From the NCBI RefSeq assembly GCF_005889725.1, contig NZ_VCKX01000038.1, forward strand, positions 1 to 60,474: a stretch of DNA of 60,474 bases, read 5' to 3'. This stretch comes from Nonomuraea zeae. GTDB taxonomy: Bacteria; Actinomycetota; Actinomycetes; Streptosporangiales; Streptosporangiaceae. Positions 1 to 8,141 of this stretch are shown here, piece by piece (the first letter of the stretch is position 1; every line of letters starts with the position of its first letter). A model generated the notes under the pieces. It made no database searches and was not told the DNA's origin. It saw only the letters and a list, made by a program, of their open reading frames with translations. The position numbers and the translations under genes are program-made.

Positions 1-483
1 ACCCCCGGCCCCACCTACCTGCGCCTGCTGCGCGGCGCAGTGCCCAGAATCCTGGACGAGTACGACTACCGCTTCGAACTGGGCAGGGCGGCCGAGCTGC
101 GCACCGGGCGCGACGTCGTGCTCATCTCCACCGGGCTGATGACCATGCGCGCCCTGCAGGCCGCCACCCGCCTGGAGTCCGACCACATCGACGCGGCCGT
201 CCTGCACGTGCCGACCATCAAACCCCTCGACACCGAGGCCATCCTGCGCGCAGCCCGTACCGACCGGCTCGTTGTCACGCTGGAGAACCACAGCGTGATC
301 GGCGGGCTCGGCGAATCGGTCGCCGCCGCCCTGGCCTTCGCCGGCGCGGGCACCCGCATCGTCCCGATCGGCCTGCCCGACGAATTCCTGGCCGCCGGCG
401 CCCTGCCCACCCTGCACGACCGCTACGGACTGTCCACCGACGCCGTCATCGCCACCATCCGGGCCGAACTGGCCCGCTCCTGA
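1..483 (+). CDS. Transketolase C-terminal subunit, 3' part only
   Basis: The reading frame is open from the first base, so the gene begins before the window; about 160 C-terminal residues are visible. The segment starts with GPTYLRLLRGAVPRILDEY and continues through VVLISTGLMTMRALQAA to a helix-rich end. That matches the end of the pyrimidine-binding domain and the C-terminal domain of split transketolases and related thiamine-diphosphate enzymes (two-carbon ketol transfer between sugars). The thiamine-binding residues lie upstream and cannot be checked. An SDR gene follows after 16 bases on the same strand, so co-transcription in a sugar or polyol pathway is likely. A 1-deoxyxylulose-5-phosphate-synthase-like C-terminus is the main alternative. 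Confidence 0.8.
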   Translation, partial: TPGPTYLRLLRGAVPRILDEYDYRFELGRAAELRTGRDVVLISTGLMTMRALQAATRLESDHIDAAVLHVPTIKPLDTEAILRAARTDRLVVTLENHSVIGGLGESVAAALAFAGAGTRIVPIGLPDEFLAAGALPTLHDRYGLSTDAVIATIRAELARS

Positions 484-499
484 CCCCCGGGGAAAGCTC

Positions 500-1261
500 A
501 TGCCCACTTCCGACCTGACCGCCATCGTCACCGGCGCGGGCTCCACCCGCGGCATCGGCCGCGCCACCGCCCACGCCCTCGCCGCCGCCGGCTGGAACCT
601 CGCCATCCTCGACGTGGACGAGACCGGCGCCAAGGACACCGCCGAGCAGGTCGCGCGCCACCACAACGTGCAGGCGTTCGGCCTGGGCTGCGACATCACC
701 GACGAGACCTCCGTCGAGGCCGCGCTCAGCCACCTCGCCGCCGCCGCGCCTGCCGTCGGGGCTCTCGTCAACAACGCCGGCATCACCTCACCGATCCCCT
801 TCCTCCAAGTCACGGGGGCGGAATGGGACCGCATCTTCGCCGTCAACGTCCGCGGCGCCTACAACGTGACCCGCCGCGTCGCCGCCACCATGGCCGAACG
901 CGGCTTCGGACGGATCGTCTTCCTGTCCTCGGTGTCCGCCGAGCGCGGCGGCGGCGTCTTCGGCGGCGTGGCCTATTCGGCCGCCAAGGCCGCCCAGCTC
1001 GGCTTCGCCAGAGCCCTGGCCCGTGAGCTCGGGCCGGTCGGCGTCACGGTCAACGCCGTCGCCCCCGGGCTCATTGACACCGACATCACCGCTGGCGCCC
1101 TGGACGAGGAACACAAGTCCCGCCTCCTGGACACCATCCCGGTCGGACGCACGGGCCACGTCGAGGATGTCGCCGACCTCATCACCTACCTGTGCCGCGA
1201 GGAGTCCGGATACATCACCGGCGCCACCTACGACGTCAATGGCGGCTCCCACATCCACTGA
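500..1261 (+). CDS. SDR-family NAD(P)-dependent dehydrogenase (FabG-like)
   Basis: 253 residues, the classical short-chain dehydrogenase length. The N-terminal cofactor motif TGAGSTRGIG is at about 11-20, NNAG at 91-94, a serine-rich catalytic strand (FLSSVS) near 142-147 and the Y-x3-K pair at Y159 and K163. The C-terminus ends in YDVNGGSHIH, the usual SDR finish. GGGGAAAG upstream serves as ribosome site for the ATG. It lies 16 bases after the transketolase subunit, so it probably reduces or oxidises a sugar or polyol intermediate of the same pathway. The substrate cannot be read from sequence; a 3-oxoacyl-ACP reductase is possible but less fitting beside transketolase. Confidence 0.88.
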   Translation: MPTSDLTAIVTGAGSTRGIGRATAHALAAAGWNLAILDVDETGAKDTAEQVARHHNVQAFGLGCDITDETSVEAALSHLAAAAPAVGALVNNAGITSPIPFLQVTGAEWDRIFAVNVRGAYNVTRRVAATMAERGFGRIVFLSSVSAERGGGVFGGVAYSAAKAAQLGFARALARELGPVGVTVNAVAPGLIDTDITAGALDEEHKSRLLDTIPVGRTGHVEDVADLITYLCREESGYITGATYDVNGGSHIH

Positions 1262-1331
1262 TCGCTGCCACGCCCGCGAGACCTGGCCACTACGCGATGA
1301 TCGAGCGCAGAGCCCCTGAATGCGATCCATG

Positions 1332-1358
1332 TACGCGATAAGGGACCATTATCACGTA
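1332..1358. promoter_or_regulatory. Imperfect inverted repeat upstream of the integrase
   Basis: TACGCGATAA (1332-1341) and TTATCACGTA (1349-1358) form arms that pair at nine of ten positions around a 7-base spacer. The repeat lies in AT-richer DNA about 110 bases before the recombinase start. It could be an operator, a recombinase-binding core site or part of the promoter. The sequence alone does not decide. Confidence 0.4.
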
Positions 1359-1466
1359 TATGAGTGATCATGGCGGCGCGGCGACCAGGAGCACTCCTCG
1401 CTGGAGAGGTGCGCGACTCCGGCACGTTATCCGGGACATCGCCGAAGGCGTCGCCCGGCGGGCAGC

Positions 1467-2408
1467 ATGAGCGCCGCCCCGAAGATCACCGCCCTGCGCG
1501 GTGGACACGTCACGCTCGCCACGGCCGCCAACGCCTTCCTCGCGATCCCGCGCACCGCCAACCCGAACACCCACCGCGCCTACGCCTCGGCCATCGACCG
1601 CACCATCTCCCTGCTCGGCCGTGACCGGCCGCTCGCTGAGGTCGCCGACGCCGAGATCGGCACCGCGCTCGCCGAGCTGTGGGGTACCAGCGCGCCGGCG
1701 ACCTGGAACCGCAACCGCGCCGCCGTCACCTCCTGGCTCACCTGGTGCCAGGCCAAGAAGCACTGGGCTGCGCCGTCGGTCCCGGCTGAGGCCGAACGCC
1801 GCAAAGAAACCGCCGACGAAACCCGCGCGGTCGCCAAGACCACCATCCACCGGCTGCTGTCACGCCGTGATGTTTCGCTGCGGGAGCAGGCTCTCTGGCG
1901 AATGCTCTACGAAACGGCGGCCAGAGCCGCGGAGATCCTCGCGCTGAACGTCGAAGACCTCGACCTGGAGCACCGCCGCGCACCCGTCCGCTCCAAGGGC
2001 GGCGCCGTCGAATGGGTGTACTGGGAGACGGGCACCGCCCGCCTGCTGCCCCGCCTGCTCCGCCTCCCCGACGGCAGCACGCGCACCCGCGGGCCGGTGT
2101 TCCTGTCCGAACGCCGCCCGGTCCCGGCCCGGCGGCCAGCCGCCGGCGACATCTGCCCGCACACCGGCCGCGCCCGCCTCGGCTACGACCGCGCCCGCGT
2201 CCTGCTCGACAAGCACGCCGGCCTCGACCTGCACCAGCTCCGCCACAGCGCCGCCACCCACCTCGGAGACGCCGAGATCCCCCTGCAGCTCATCATGGGC
2301 AAAACCCGGCACAAGAACCCTCGCACCGCCATGCGCTACGTCAAACCCGGCGCCGAAGCCATCGCCAAGGTCACCGAGGTCCTGGCACCCCGCCGCCGTA
2401 CCCACTGA
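1467..2408 (+). CDS. Tyrosine-type site-specific recombinase (XerC/D-like integrase)
   Basis: 313 residues, typical for simple tyrosine recombinases. The N-terminal SAM-like core-binding domain spans about 15-100 (TANPNTHRAYASAIDRTI) and the catalytic domain about 125-310. Visible catalytic residues are R153 (ARAAEIL), H256 and R259 (HQLRH), H282 (GKTRHKN) and the nucleophile Y291 (AMRYVKPG). All required residues are present, so the enzyme is probably active. No phage, plasmid or excisionase genes and no tRNA attachment site are visible, so it is a solitary integrase. Inverted repeats lie before it and IS-end-like repeats follow. It may be a remnant of an integrated element or a stand-alone recombinase. 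Confidence 0.88.
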   Translation: MSAAPKITALRGGHVTLATAANAFLAIPRTANPNTHRAYASAIDRTISLLGRDRPLAEVADAEIGTALAELWGTSAPATWNRNRAAVTSWLTWCQAKKHWAAPSVPAEAERRKETADETRAVAKTTIHRLLSRRDVSLREQALWRMLYETAARAAEILALNVEDLDLEHRRAPVRSKGGAVEWVYWETGTARLLPRLLRLPDGSTRTRGPVFLSERRPVPARRPAAGDICPHTGRARLGYDRARVLLDKHAGLDLHQLRHSAATHLGDAEIPLQLIMGKTRHKNPRTAMRYVKPGAEAIAKVTEVLAPRRRTH

Positions 2409-2649
2409 CCCTCGTTAGAAGAGGCAGCCGACCGATCCGGAACCATCCTCGGCCGGATGGCTCTGGGTCTCCCCGGCCATTTGTCGCCGGAGCCCACAAC
2501 CACGAGCGTGGTGGTCACGAATCCCTTCGCCTCTCGTACGGGGTTACCCCCGAGTCCGGCCGATCGCCGACAACACCAGAACGCCAGTAAGTCACCCGTC
2601 AGCACGTGATGAGAACGCACCGGCGGGGAACCGGACCTACTGGAATTTT
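2409..2649. other. Non-coding stretch between integrase and IS-end-like repeats
   Basis: No convincing gene is seen in about 240 bases. A small hairpin with arms ACCAC (2499-2503) and GTGGT (2508-2512) is the only structure noted; it could help terminate integrase transcription but has no T-tract. Confidence 0.4.
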
Positions 2650-2727
2650 CGTGTCGCGACGTACTGACGCTCACGTGTCGCTGCCACTGACATCACGTGT
2701 CGCAGGCCACTGACGTTCTCATGTCGC
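2650..2727. repeat. Tandem 22-24-bp repeats resembling an insertion-sequence terminus
   Basis: CGTGTCGC occurs at 2650-2657, 2674-2681 and 2696-2703, with CATGTCGC at 2720-2727. ACTGAC follows the first three copies at 2663-2668, 2686-2691 and 2709-2714. The spacing is 22-24 bases. Several short directly repeated binding sites at one end are known from IS21-type termini, so this may be the solo end of a lost element. It lies immediately before the APH-family start and may also carry that gene's promoter. No transposase is present. Confidence 0.5.
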
Positions 2728-2747
2728 TTGGCAACTAGCGTTGTGGC

Positions 2748-3608
2748 ATGAACACCCCGACAGCGGAAGCCGACATCGACGGCGACCTCGTTGACCGCCT
2801 GATCCGCACGCAGTGCCCGGAACTGGCGGGCCCGCTCACGCCCGTCGCCAACGGCTGGGACAACGTCATCTACCGCCTCGGGACGGACCTGTCCGTGCGG
2901 CTGCCGCGCCGCCAGGTCGCCGTCGAGCTCATCGTCAACGAGCAACGCTGGCTGCCGGTCCTGGCCGGGTACGTCGAGGTCGCGCTGCCCGTGCCGGTCA
3001 GGGCCGGCGTGCCCGGCGAGGGCTACCCGTGGCCGTGGACGATCGCGCCGTGGTTCGAGGGCCGCACGGTCGCCGACGTGCCGCCGTCCGACCGCGCCGG
3101 CATCGCCGTCCCGCTGGCCGACTTCATGACGAGCCTCCACCGGCCCGCCCCGCCTGACGCGCCGCGCAATCCCGTCCGTGGCGTCCCGCTCGCCGCCCGC
3201 GACGACGCGGTACGGCGGCGCCTGCGGTCCATCCCCCGATCAGCCGAGCTCCTCCCCCTCTGGGAGAAACTGGTCGCCCTCCCGGCCTGGCCGGGCCCCG
3301 CGCTCTGGCTCCACGGCGACCCGCACCCGGGGAACCTCCTGCTCGACGGGGAAGGGCTGGCGGCCGTCCTGGACTTCGGCGATCTCACCAGCGGCGATCC
3401 CGCCACCGACCTGGCCGCCGCGTGGCTGGTGTTCGACGAGCACGCGCGCGAGGTCTTCCGATCGCGCGTGGACGCCGACGAGGTGACCTGGGAGCGCGCA
3501 CGGGGCTGGGCCCTTGTCATGGGCACCGCCCTGGCCACCAACTCGGCCGACAACCCCAGCATGGCGGCCATCGGCGAGCACGTCCTCGACCAGCTGCTTC
3601 TCACCTGA
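2748..3608 (+). CDS. Aminoglycoside phosphotransferase (APH)-family kinase
   Basis: 286 residues with the protein-kinase-like APH fold. The N-lobe has GWDNVIYRLGTDLSVRLPRR (about 36-55), with the lysine or arginine expected for ATP contact. The Brenner motif HGDPHPGN is at 189-196 and the metal-binding DFGDLTSGDPATDL begins at D209. Such enzymes phosphorylate hydroxyls of aminoglycosides, but the family also includes macrolide, choline, homoserine and unknown kinases, so resistance is not proven. ATG start at 2748; the promoter region overlaps the repeat array upstream. It converges with the MMPL exporter, separated by a hairpin. Confidence 0.85.
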   Translation: MNTPTAEADIDGDLVDRLIRTQCPELAGPLTPVANGWDNVIYRLGTDLSVRLPRRQVAVELIVNEQRWLPVLAGYVEVALPVPVRAGVPGEGYPWPWTIAPWFEGRTVADVPPSDRAGIAVPLADFMTSLHRPAPPDAPRNPVRGVPLAARDDAVRRRLRSIPRSAELLPLWEKLVALPAWPGPALWLHGDPHPGNLLLDGEGLAAVLDFGDLTSGDPATDLAAAWLVFDEHAREVFRSRVDADEVTWERARGWALVMGTALATNSADNPSMAAIGEHVLDQLLLT

Positions 3609-3689
3609 CGCCGGCATACCGCCCGTCCCTGGCACGATCCCGCGGCCTGGGACGGCGTCTGCCACAAGAACACCAGGGGCAAGTGCGTG

Positions 3690-3720
3690 CCGGTGGGGCG
3701 AGCGGTGCCCGCCCCACCGG
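3690..3720. terminator. Hairpin between convergent APH and MMPL genes
   Basis: CCGGTGGGGCG (3690-3700) pairs perfectly with CGCCCCACCGG (3710-3720) across a 9-base loop. It sits between two genes that end towards each other, as expected for a bidirectional actinobacterial terminator lacking a T-run. Confidence 0.7.
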
Positions 3721-3742
3721 AAGGGACCCGGCGGAGGCCCGG

Positions 3743-5839
3743 TCAGCGGTGCTGCGCCGGCGACGCCTCGCGCGACGGCCGCGGCACGCGCTCGCGTCCG
3801 AGGCGGCTGGGCCACCACGCGCGCCCGCCGAGGTCCCGCACGAGCGCCGGGACCAGGAGGGACCGCACCACGAGCGTGTCCAGCAGCACGCCGAAGGCGA
3901 CGATGAAGGCGATCTGCGCGAGGAAGGCCAGCGGGATCACGACCAGCGCGGCGAAGGTGGCGGCAAGCACGACCCCGGCGGAGGTGATCACCCCGCCCGT
4001 GGTGACCAGCCCGCGCAGCACGCCCTCGCGTGCCCCGTGCCGGGTGGTCTCCTCGCGTACCCGCGACATCAGGAAGATGTTGTAGTCCACGCCCAGCGCG
4101 ACCAGGAAGACGAAGCCGTACAGCGGCACGGACGCGTCGCTGCCGGTGAAGCCGAACAGGTGGGTGAAGACCAGCGTCGAGACGCCGAGGGTGGCCAGGA
4201 AGTTCAGCGCCACGGTGGCCACCAGCAGCAGGGGCATCGCCAGCGAGCGCAGCAGGACGATCAGGATGAGCAGGATGATGGCCAGCACGACCGGGACGAT
4301 GAGCAGCGTGTCCTTCTTCGCGGTCTCGGTCGTGTCGTAGCGCTGGGCGCTGTAGCCGCCGACCAGCACGCCGTCCTCGGTGTGCAGCGCGGCACGCAGC
4401 CGCTTGACGGTGTCCTGGGCGGCGTCGCCGTCCGGCGCGTCGCGCAGGGTGGCCTCCACCAGCACGCGCCCGCCGACCACCTTGGGCTCACCGCCCGGCC
4501 GGCCGTCGGCGGTCACCACCGCGGCTTCGGAGACGCCTTCGACGCCGCCGGCCTTCTCCGTCACCGCCGCCGCCCGCGCGGCCGGCGCGACGATCACCGC
4601 GGGCTGCCCGGAGCCGCCGGGGAAGTGCTCGCTCAGTGACGCCTGGGCGGCCACGGACGGCGCGTCGTTGATGAAGGTCTCGTCCAGGGGCACGCCCCTG
4701 GCGTTGAGCTGGGGCGCGAACAGGGCGAGGGCGGCGAGGGGAAGGACCGAGGACACCCAGACGAGGCGGGGGCGGCGGTCGACCAGCGCGGCCACGCGCT
4801 TCCACAGCCCGCTCGCGCCCGCGTCGGTCGGGCGGAGCTTGGCCGGCCACAGAGCGGCCCGGCCCAGCAGGATCAGGACCGCGGGCAGGAAGGTGAGCGT
4901 GCTGAGCGCGGCGCAGGCGATGCCGATGGCGCCCACGGGGCCGAGCGCGCGGTTGTTGGTCAGATTGCTGAGCAGCAGGGCGAGCAGGGCCAGCGCCACC
5001 GTCGCGGCGCTGGCCACGATCGGCTCGATCGAGCGCCGCAGCGCGATGCGCCCGGCGGTGAACCGGTCGGCCCCCGTGGCCAGTTCCTCGCGGAAGCGCG
5101 CGGTCAGCAGTAGCGCGTAGTCGGTGGCCGCGCCGATGACCAGGATGAACAGGATGCCCTGCACCTGGCCGTCGACCCGGACGACGTCGCGGTCGGCCAG
5201 GAAGTAGACCACGGCGCAGGCCAGCCCGAGCGCGAAGACCGCGCTGAGGATGATGATCAGCGGCAGCAGCACGCTGCGGTACACGGCCAGCAGGATGACC
5301 AGCACGGTGATCAGCGCGACGCCGAGCAGCAGGCCGTCGATACCGGCGAAGGCGTCGGACAGGTCGGCCCGGGTGGCCGCGGGGCCGGCGAGCTGCGCTT
5401 TCAGCCCCTCGACCGGTACCGCCGCGCCGATCCGCTCCAGGGTGTCGCCGAGGTCGCCGCCGAGGTCGGGGCTGAGCTGCACCACGCCCTGCAGCGCCTT
5501 GCCGTCGTCGGAGCCGATGGCGGGCGTGGGCGTGCCGACGACGCCGGGCGTGCCGCGCAGGGCGGACAGCGCGCGGGTGGCCGCCGCGCTCTGCCCGGGC
5601 GTGACGTCCGCGCCGTCCGAGGTCCACACGACGATGACCGGTTGCGTGTCGCCCTGGCGGAACGTCTCCTGCGCCTCCAGGACGCGCGTGGACTCCGCGC
5701 TCTGGGGCAGGAAGGCCGCCTGGTCATTGGTGGAGACCTCGGTGAGCTTGCCGGCGAACGGCCCCAGTCCGCCGCCCACGGCCAGCCAGGCCAGCACCAG
5801 CAGTGCCGGGATCAGCCAGCGGATCGATCGCCGCATCAT
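3743..5839 (-). CDS. MMPL-family membrane exporter
   Basis: 698 residues, the usual length of actinobacterial MMPL proteins (RND superfamily). The N-terminal membrane helix (IPALLVLAWLAVGGGL) is followed by a large outer loop to about residue 165, a helix bundle containing DYALLLTARFREEL, a second outer loop, and a second bundle containing the matching DYNIFLMSRVREE. These proteins export lipids, polyketides or toxic compounds using proton flow. ATG at 5839, with a second ATG one codon in. The divergent MarR regulator shares an AT-rich operator region with it, so substrate-triggered derepression is likely. The substrate is unknown. Confidence 0.9.
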   Translation of the reverse strand: MMRRSIRWLIPALLVLAWLAVGGGLGPFAGKLTEVSTNDQAAFLPQSAESTRVLEAQETFRQGDTQPVIVVWTSDGADVTPGQSAAATRALSALRGTPGVVGTPTPAIGSDDGKALQGVVQLSPDLGGDLGDTLERIGAAVPVEGLKAQLAGPAATRADLSDAFAGIDGLLLGVALITVLVILLAVYRSVLLPLIIILSAVFALGLACAVVYFLADRDVVRVDGQVQGILFILVIGAATDYALLLTARFREELATGADRFTAGRIALRRSIEPIVASAATVALALLALLLSNLTNNRALGPVGAIGIACAALSTLTFLPAVLILLGRAALWPAKLRPTDAGASGLWKRVAALVDRRPRLVWVSSVLPLAALALFAPQLNARGVPLDETFINDAPSVAAQASLSEHFPGGSGQPAVIVAPAARAAAVTEKAGGVEGVSEAAVVTADGRPGGEPKVVGGRVLVEATLRDAPDGDAAQDTVKRLRAALHTEDGVLVGGYSAQRYDTTETAKKDTLLIVPVVLAIILLILIVLLRSLAMPLLLVATVALNFLATLGVSTLVFTHLFGFTGSDASVPLYGFVFLVALGVDYNIFLMSRVREETTRHGAREGVLRGLVTTGGVITSAGVVLAATFAALVVIPLAFLAQIAFIVAFGVLLDTLVVRSLLVPALVRDLGGRAWWPSRLGRERVPRPSREASPAQHR

Positions 5840-5869
5840 GAGTCATCGTCCCTTCGTCACATCAGATAG

Positions 5870-5899
5870 CTCAATTATTAAGATACTCAATAATTGAGT
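5870..5899. promoter_or_regulatory. Probable MarR operator between MMPL and marR-type gene
   Basis: ACTCAAT and ATTGAGT form a perfect dyad with a one-base centre at 5885-5899, and a related copy CTCAATTATT lies at 5870-5879. The stretch is strikingly AT-rich in a GC-rich background. It lies between the divergent starts, where a MarR dimer could block both promoters. Confidence 0.7.
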
Positions 5900-5908
5900 T
5901 AATGTAAC

Positions 5909-6388
5909 ATGGTCAACATGAGCAGCGGTGACGAGGGGGATATCGATCTGCGCTCCTTCGCGGCCCGCCTGCGCAGGATGACCGCCGAGTTCAACCGCAT
6001 CGCCCACGAGTTCGCCAACGAGCAGGGGCTGCACACCACCGACGTCCAGGCGCTGATCATCATCTTCGACGCCCCGTCGCCGATCACCCCGGGCAGGCTG
6101 CGCGAGGAGCTCAACCTCACCTCGGGCGCGGTCACCGCGTGCCTCGACCGGCTGGAGCGGGCGGGGCACATCCGCCGGGCCCGCGACGCGCACGACCGGC
6201 GCGTGGTCCACCTGCACTACCGCGACGCGGCCAAGGAGCTGGCCGCCGCCTTCTTCCGCCCGCTGGGCCGCAGCACCGACCGCGCGCTGAGCCGGTTCGG
6301 CCCCGACGAGCTGCGCACCGTGGCCGGCTTCCTCGACGCGATGAACGAGGAGCTGGGCGCGCTGCGCTCCTCGCCGGGATCCTCCTGA
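5909..6388 (+). CDS. MarR-family transcriptional regulator
   Basis: 159 residues with the MarR winged helix: the recognition part is PGRLREELNLTSGAVTACLD followed by RLERAGHIRRARDAHDRRVV, the typical wing with D-x-R-R. It starts 70 bases from the MMPL start on the opposite strand and probably represses both genes through the dyad at 5885-5899. The ATG at 5909 has no evident ribosome site; the message may be leaderless, or translation may begin at the ATG at 5918. Its ligand is probably an exporter substrate (inference). Confidence 0.88.
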   Translation: MVNMSSGDEGDIDLRSFAARLRRMTAEFNRIAHEFANEQGLHTTDVQALIIIFDAPSPITPGRLREELNLTSGAVTACLDRLERAGHIRRARDAHDRRVVHLHYRDAAKELAAAFFRPLGRSTDRALSRFGPDELRTVAGFLDAMNEELGALRSSPGSS

Positions 6389-6416
6389 CCGGGCGGAATC
6401 GCCACCCGCCCGCTGC

Positions 6417-6452
6417 GTGGAGGCCGCGGTCACCTGCCTGGCCGGCCTCCAC
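6417..6452. terminator. Hairpin between marR-type gene and DUF899 gene
   Basis: GTGGAGGCCG (6417-6426) and CGGCCTCCAC (6443-6452) are perfect 10-base arms around a 16-base loop, between convergent genes. It is likely a shared terminator. Confidence 0.65.
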
Positions 6453-6488
6453 CTCGCGGGCGTCTTCCGCCGATCCGGACGGAAGTCT

Positions 6489-7175
6489 CTAGGCGCTGTC
6501 CGGGCCGTAGAGCGCGGCGATGTCCTCGGAGCCGGCCCACCGGCTGTAGGTGGGCGACTGCGGCCAGCCCTCGGGCGAGTCCTGCCACTCCTCCTGCCGC
6601 CCGTACGGCAGCAGGTCGATCAGCGCGAACGTGTGGGTGAGCTGCTCGGTGCCCCGGCCGTTGGTGTGCCAGGTGCGGTAGACGCTCTCGCCGTCACGCA
6701 GGAACACGTTGACGGCGAAGCCTTCGCCGGGCCCTGCTCCGACGTCGGCGCCGAACGGGCTGTTCGCGGTGGAGTACCAGGTCATCCTGTTCCCCACCCG
6801 CCGCTTGTAGGCGAGTGCCTCGTCGATCGGGCCCTGGGTGACGATGACGAACCGGGCATCGTAGTTCTCCAGGAACTCCAGCCGGGTGAACTGCGCGGTG
6901 AACCCCGTACAGCCCGGGCACTGCCACTCCTTGCCCGGGAACCACATGTGGTTGTAGACGATCAGTTGCCTCCTGCCGTCGAAGACGTCCGCCAGCCGGA
7001 CCGGTCCGTCCTCGCCTTCGAGGGTGTAGTCCGGCATCCGCACCATGGGCAGGCGGCGGCGCTGGGCGGCGATGGCGTCGAGCTCCCGGGTCGCGGCCTT
7101 CTCCCGGGCCCGCAGCGCTTTCAGCTCTTTCTGCCAGGTGCCGGCGTCGACGATGGGCGGTAGTGCGTTTGTCAT
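6489..7175 (-). CDS. DUF899 family protein (thioredoxin-like fold)
   Basis: 228 residues matching the DUF899 family: an N-terminal helical segment (TWQKELKALRAREKAATREL), then LIVYNHMWFPGKEWQCPGCTGF, where the C-x2-C pair sits at a thioredoxin-like position, and YDARFVIVTQGPIDEALAYK. DUF899 proteins are cytosolic and of unproven function, and are often linked to redox or detoxification genes. It is the last of three minus-strand genes (TetR, SDR, DUF899) with 120 bases between it and the SDR, so it may belong to the same regulon or have its own promoter. Confidence 0.85.
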   Translation of the reverse strand: MTNALPPIVDAGTWQKELKALRAREKAATRELDAIAAQRRRLPMVRMPDYTLEGEDGPVRLADVFDGRRQLIVYNHMWFPGKEWQCPGCTGFTAQFTRLEFLENYDARFVIVTQGPIDEALAYKRRVGNRMTWYSTANSPFGADVGAGPGEGFAVNVFLRDGESVYRTWHTNGRGTEQLTHTFALIDLLPYGRQEEWQDSPEGWPQSPTYSRWAGSEDIAALYGPDSA

Positions 7176-7295
7176 GGTCCCTCACTGATCGGGTGTGCGA
7201 CTTGTAGTGTGCAGGGGTAGACCTGCCCCGCCCACCGAATTCATCGCTGCCGGCCACTCCGATCGGAAATGCCACGGAAAGAGAGCGCGCCAAGG

Positions 7296-8117
7296 TCACA
7301 GGGTCAGCGGGCTCGGCTGGGCGTCGGGGCGCATGGCGGCGTCGGTGCCGCCGTCCACGTACAGGATCGCGCCGGTGGTGAAGCGGGCCTCGGGCCTGAG
7401 GAACTGATGCACCCAGAAGGCGATGTCCTCGGGCTCGCCGAACACGCCCAGCGGCATCGGGGTGGGAAAGGCGTCGGGGTCGCCGTCCGGCCCGGTGGAG
7501 CCGAGCATGAGCGGGGTACGCACCGCGCCGGGCGCGATGGCGTTGAGCAGCACGCCCTGCCGCGCCCACTCCGGGCTGACGGCCGTGCGGCGGACCCAAC
7601 GGGCGAGCGCGAACTTCGAGGTGGCGTACGCGGACAGGCCGGGCACCATCGCGCGCAGCCCGGCGGGCATCGCCTCGGCCGCGGCCCGGGCCCGCTCCCG
7701 TGCGGCCTCCTCCTCCCCCGCCAGGGCCAGCTCGACCAGCTCATCGTCGATCATCGGGACGGTGGTCGCCGAGTTCGAGCCGATCACGACGGCACGTCCG
7801 GCGCCCGAGGCAGCCAGCGCGGGCCGCAGCAGCTCCAGCAGGCGGACCGGCCCGAAGTAGTTGATGGACATGACCGCCGCGGCGTCGGGCAGGCTCGGCC
7901 CGACGCCCGCGATCGCGGCGACGCCGTCCAGCCTCCCGCCGCAGCGGGCGAGGATCTCCCCTGCCGCCGTTTCCCTGCCCTCGGCGGTGCCCAGGTCGGC
8001 GAGGATGTCGGCGTCGTGCAGATCGACGCCGATGACGGTGTGCCCGGCGGCGGCGAGGGTGACGGCGCTGGCCGCGCCCATGCCCGACGCCGTTCCGGTG
8101 ATGGCGAAGGTTGCCAT
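7296..8117 (-). CDS. SDR dehydrogenase like 3alpha-hydroxysteroid dehydrogenase/carbonyl reductase
   Basis: 273 residues. Beyond generic SDR motifs (TGTASGMGA at 7-15; Y164-x3-K168), the segments DADILADLGTAEGRE, MSINYFGPVRLLELL, the acidic insert LALAGEEEAARERARAAAE, LNAIAPGAVRTPLM and the end YVDGGTDAAMRP closely follow the layout I remember for Comamonas 3alpha-HSD/carbonyl reductase. That insert is unusual among SDRs. The likely reaction is NAD(P)-dependent interconversion of a hydroxyl and a ketone on a steroid or other bulky carbonyl; the actual substrate is unknown. It is downstream of the TetR gene (24-base gap), and an Old Yellow Enzyme is divergent. Confidence 0.82.
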   Translation of the reverse strand: MATFAITGTASGMGAASAVTLAAAGHTVIGVDLHDADILADLGTAEGRETAAGEILARCGGRLDGVAAIAGVGPSLPDAAAVMSINYFGPVRLLELLRPALAASGAGRAVVIGSNSATTVPMIDDELVELALAGEEEAARERARAAAEAMPAGLRAMVPGLSAYATSKFALARWVRRTAVSPEWARQGVLLNAIAPGAVRTPLMLGSTGPDGDPDAFPTPMPLGVFGEPEDIAFWVHQFLRPEARFTTGAILYVDGGTDAAMRPDAQPSPLTL

Positions 8118-8141
8118 GGTTCTCCTGACGTGAGTGCGGGC

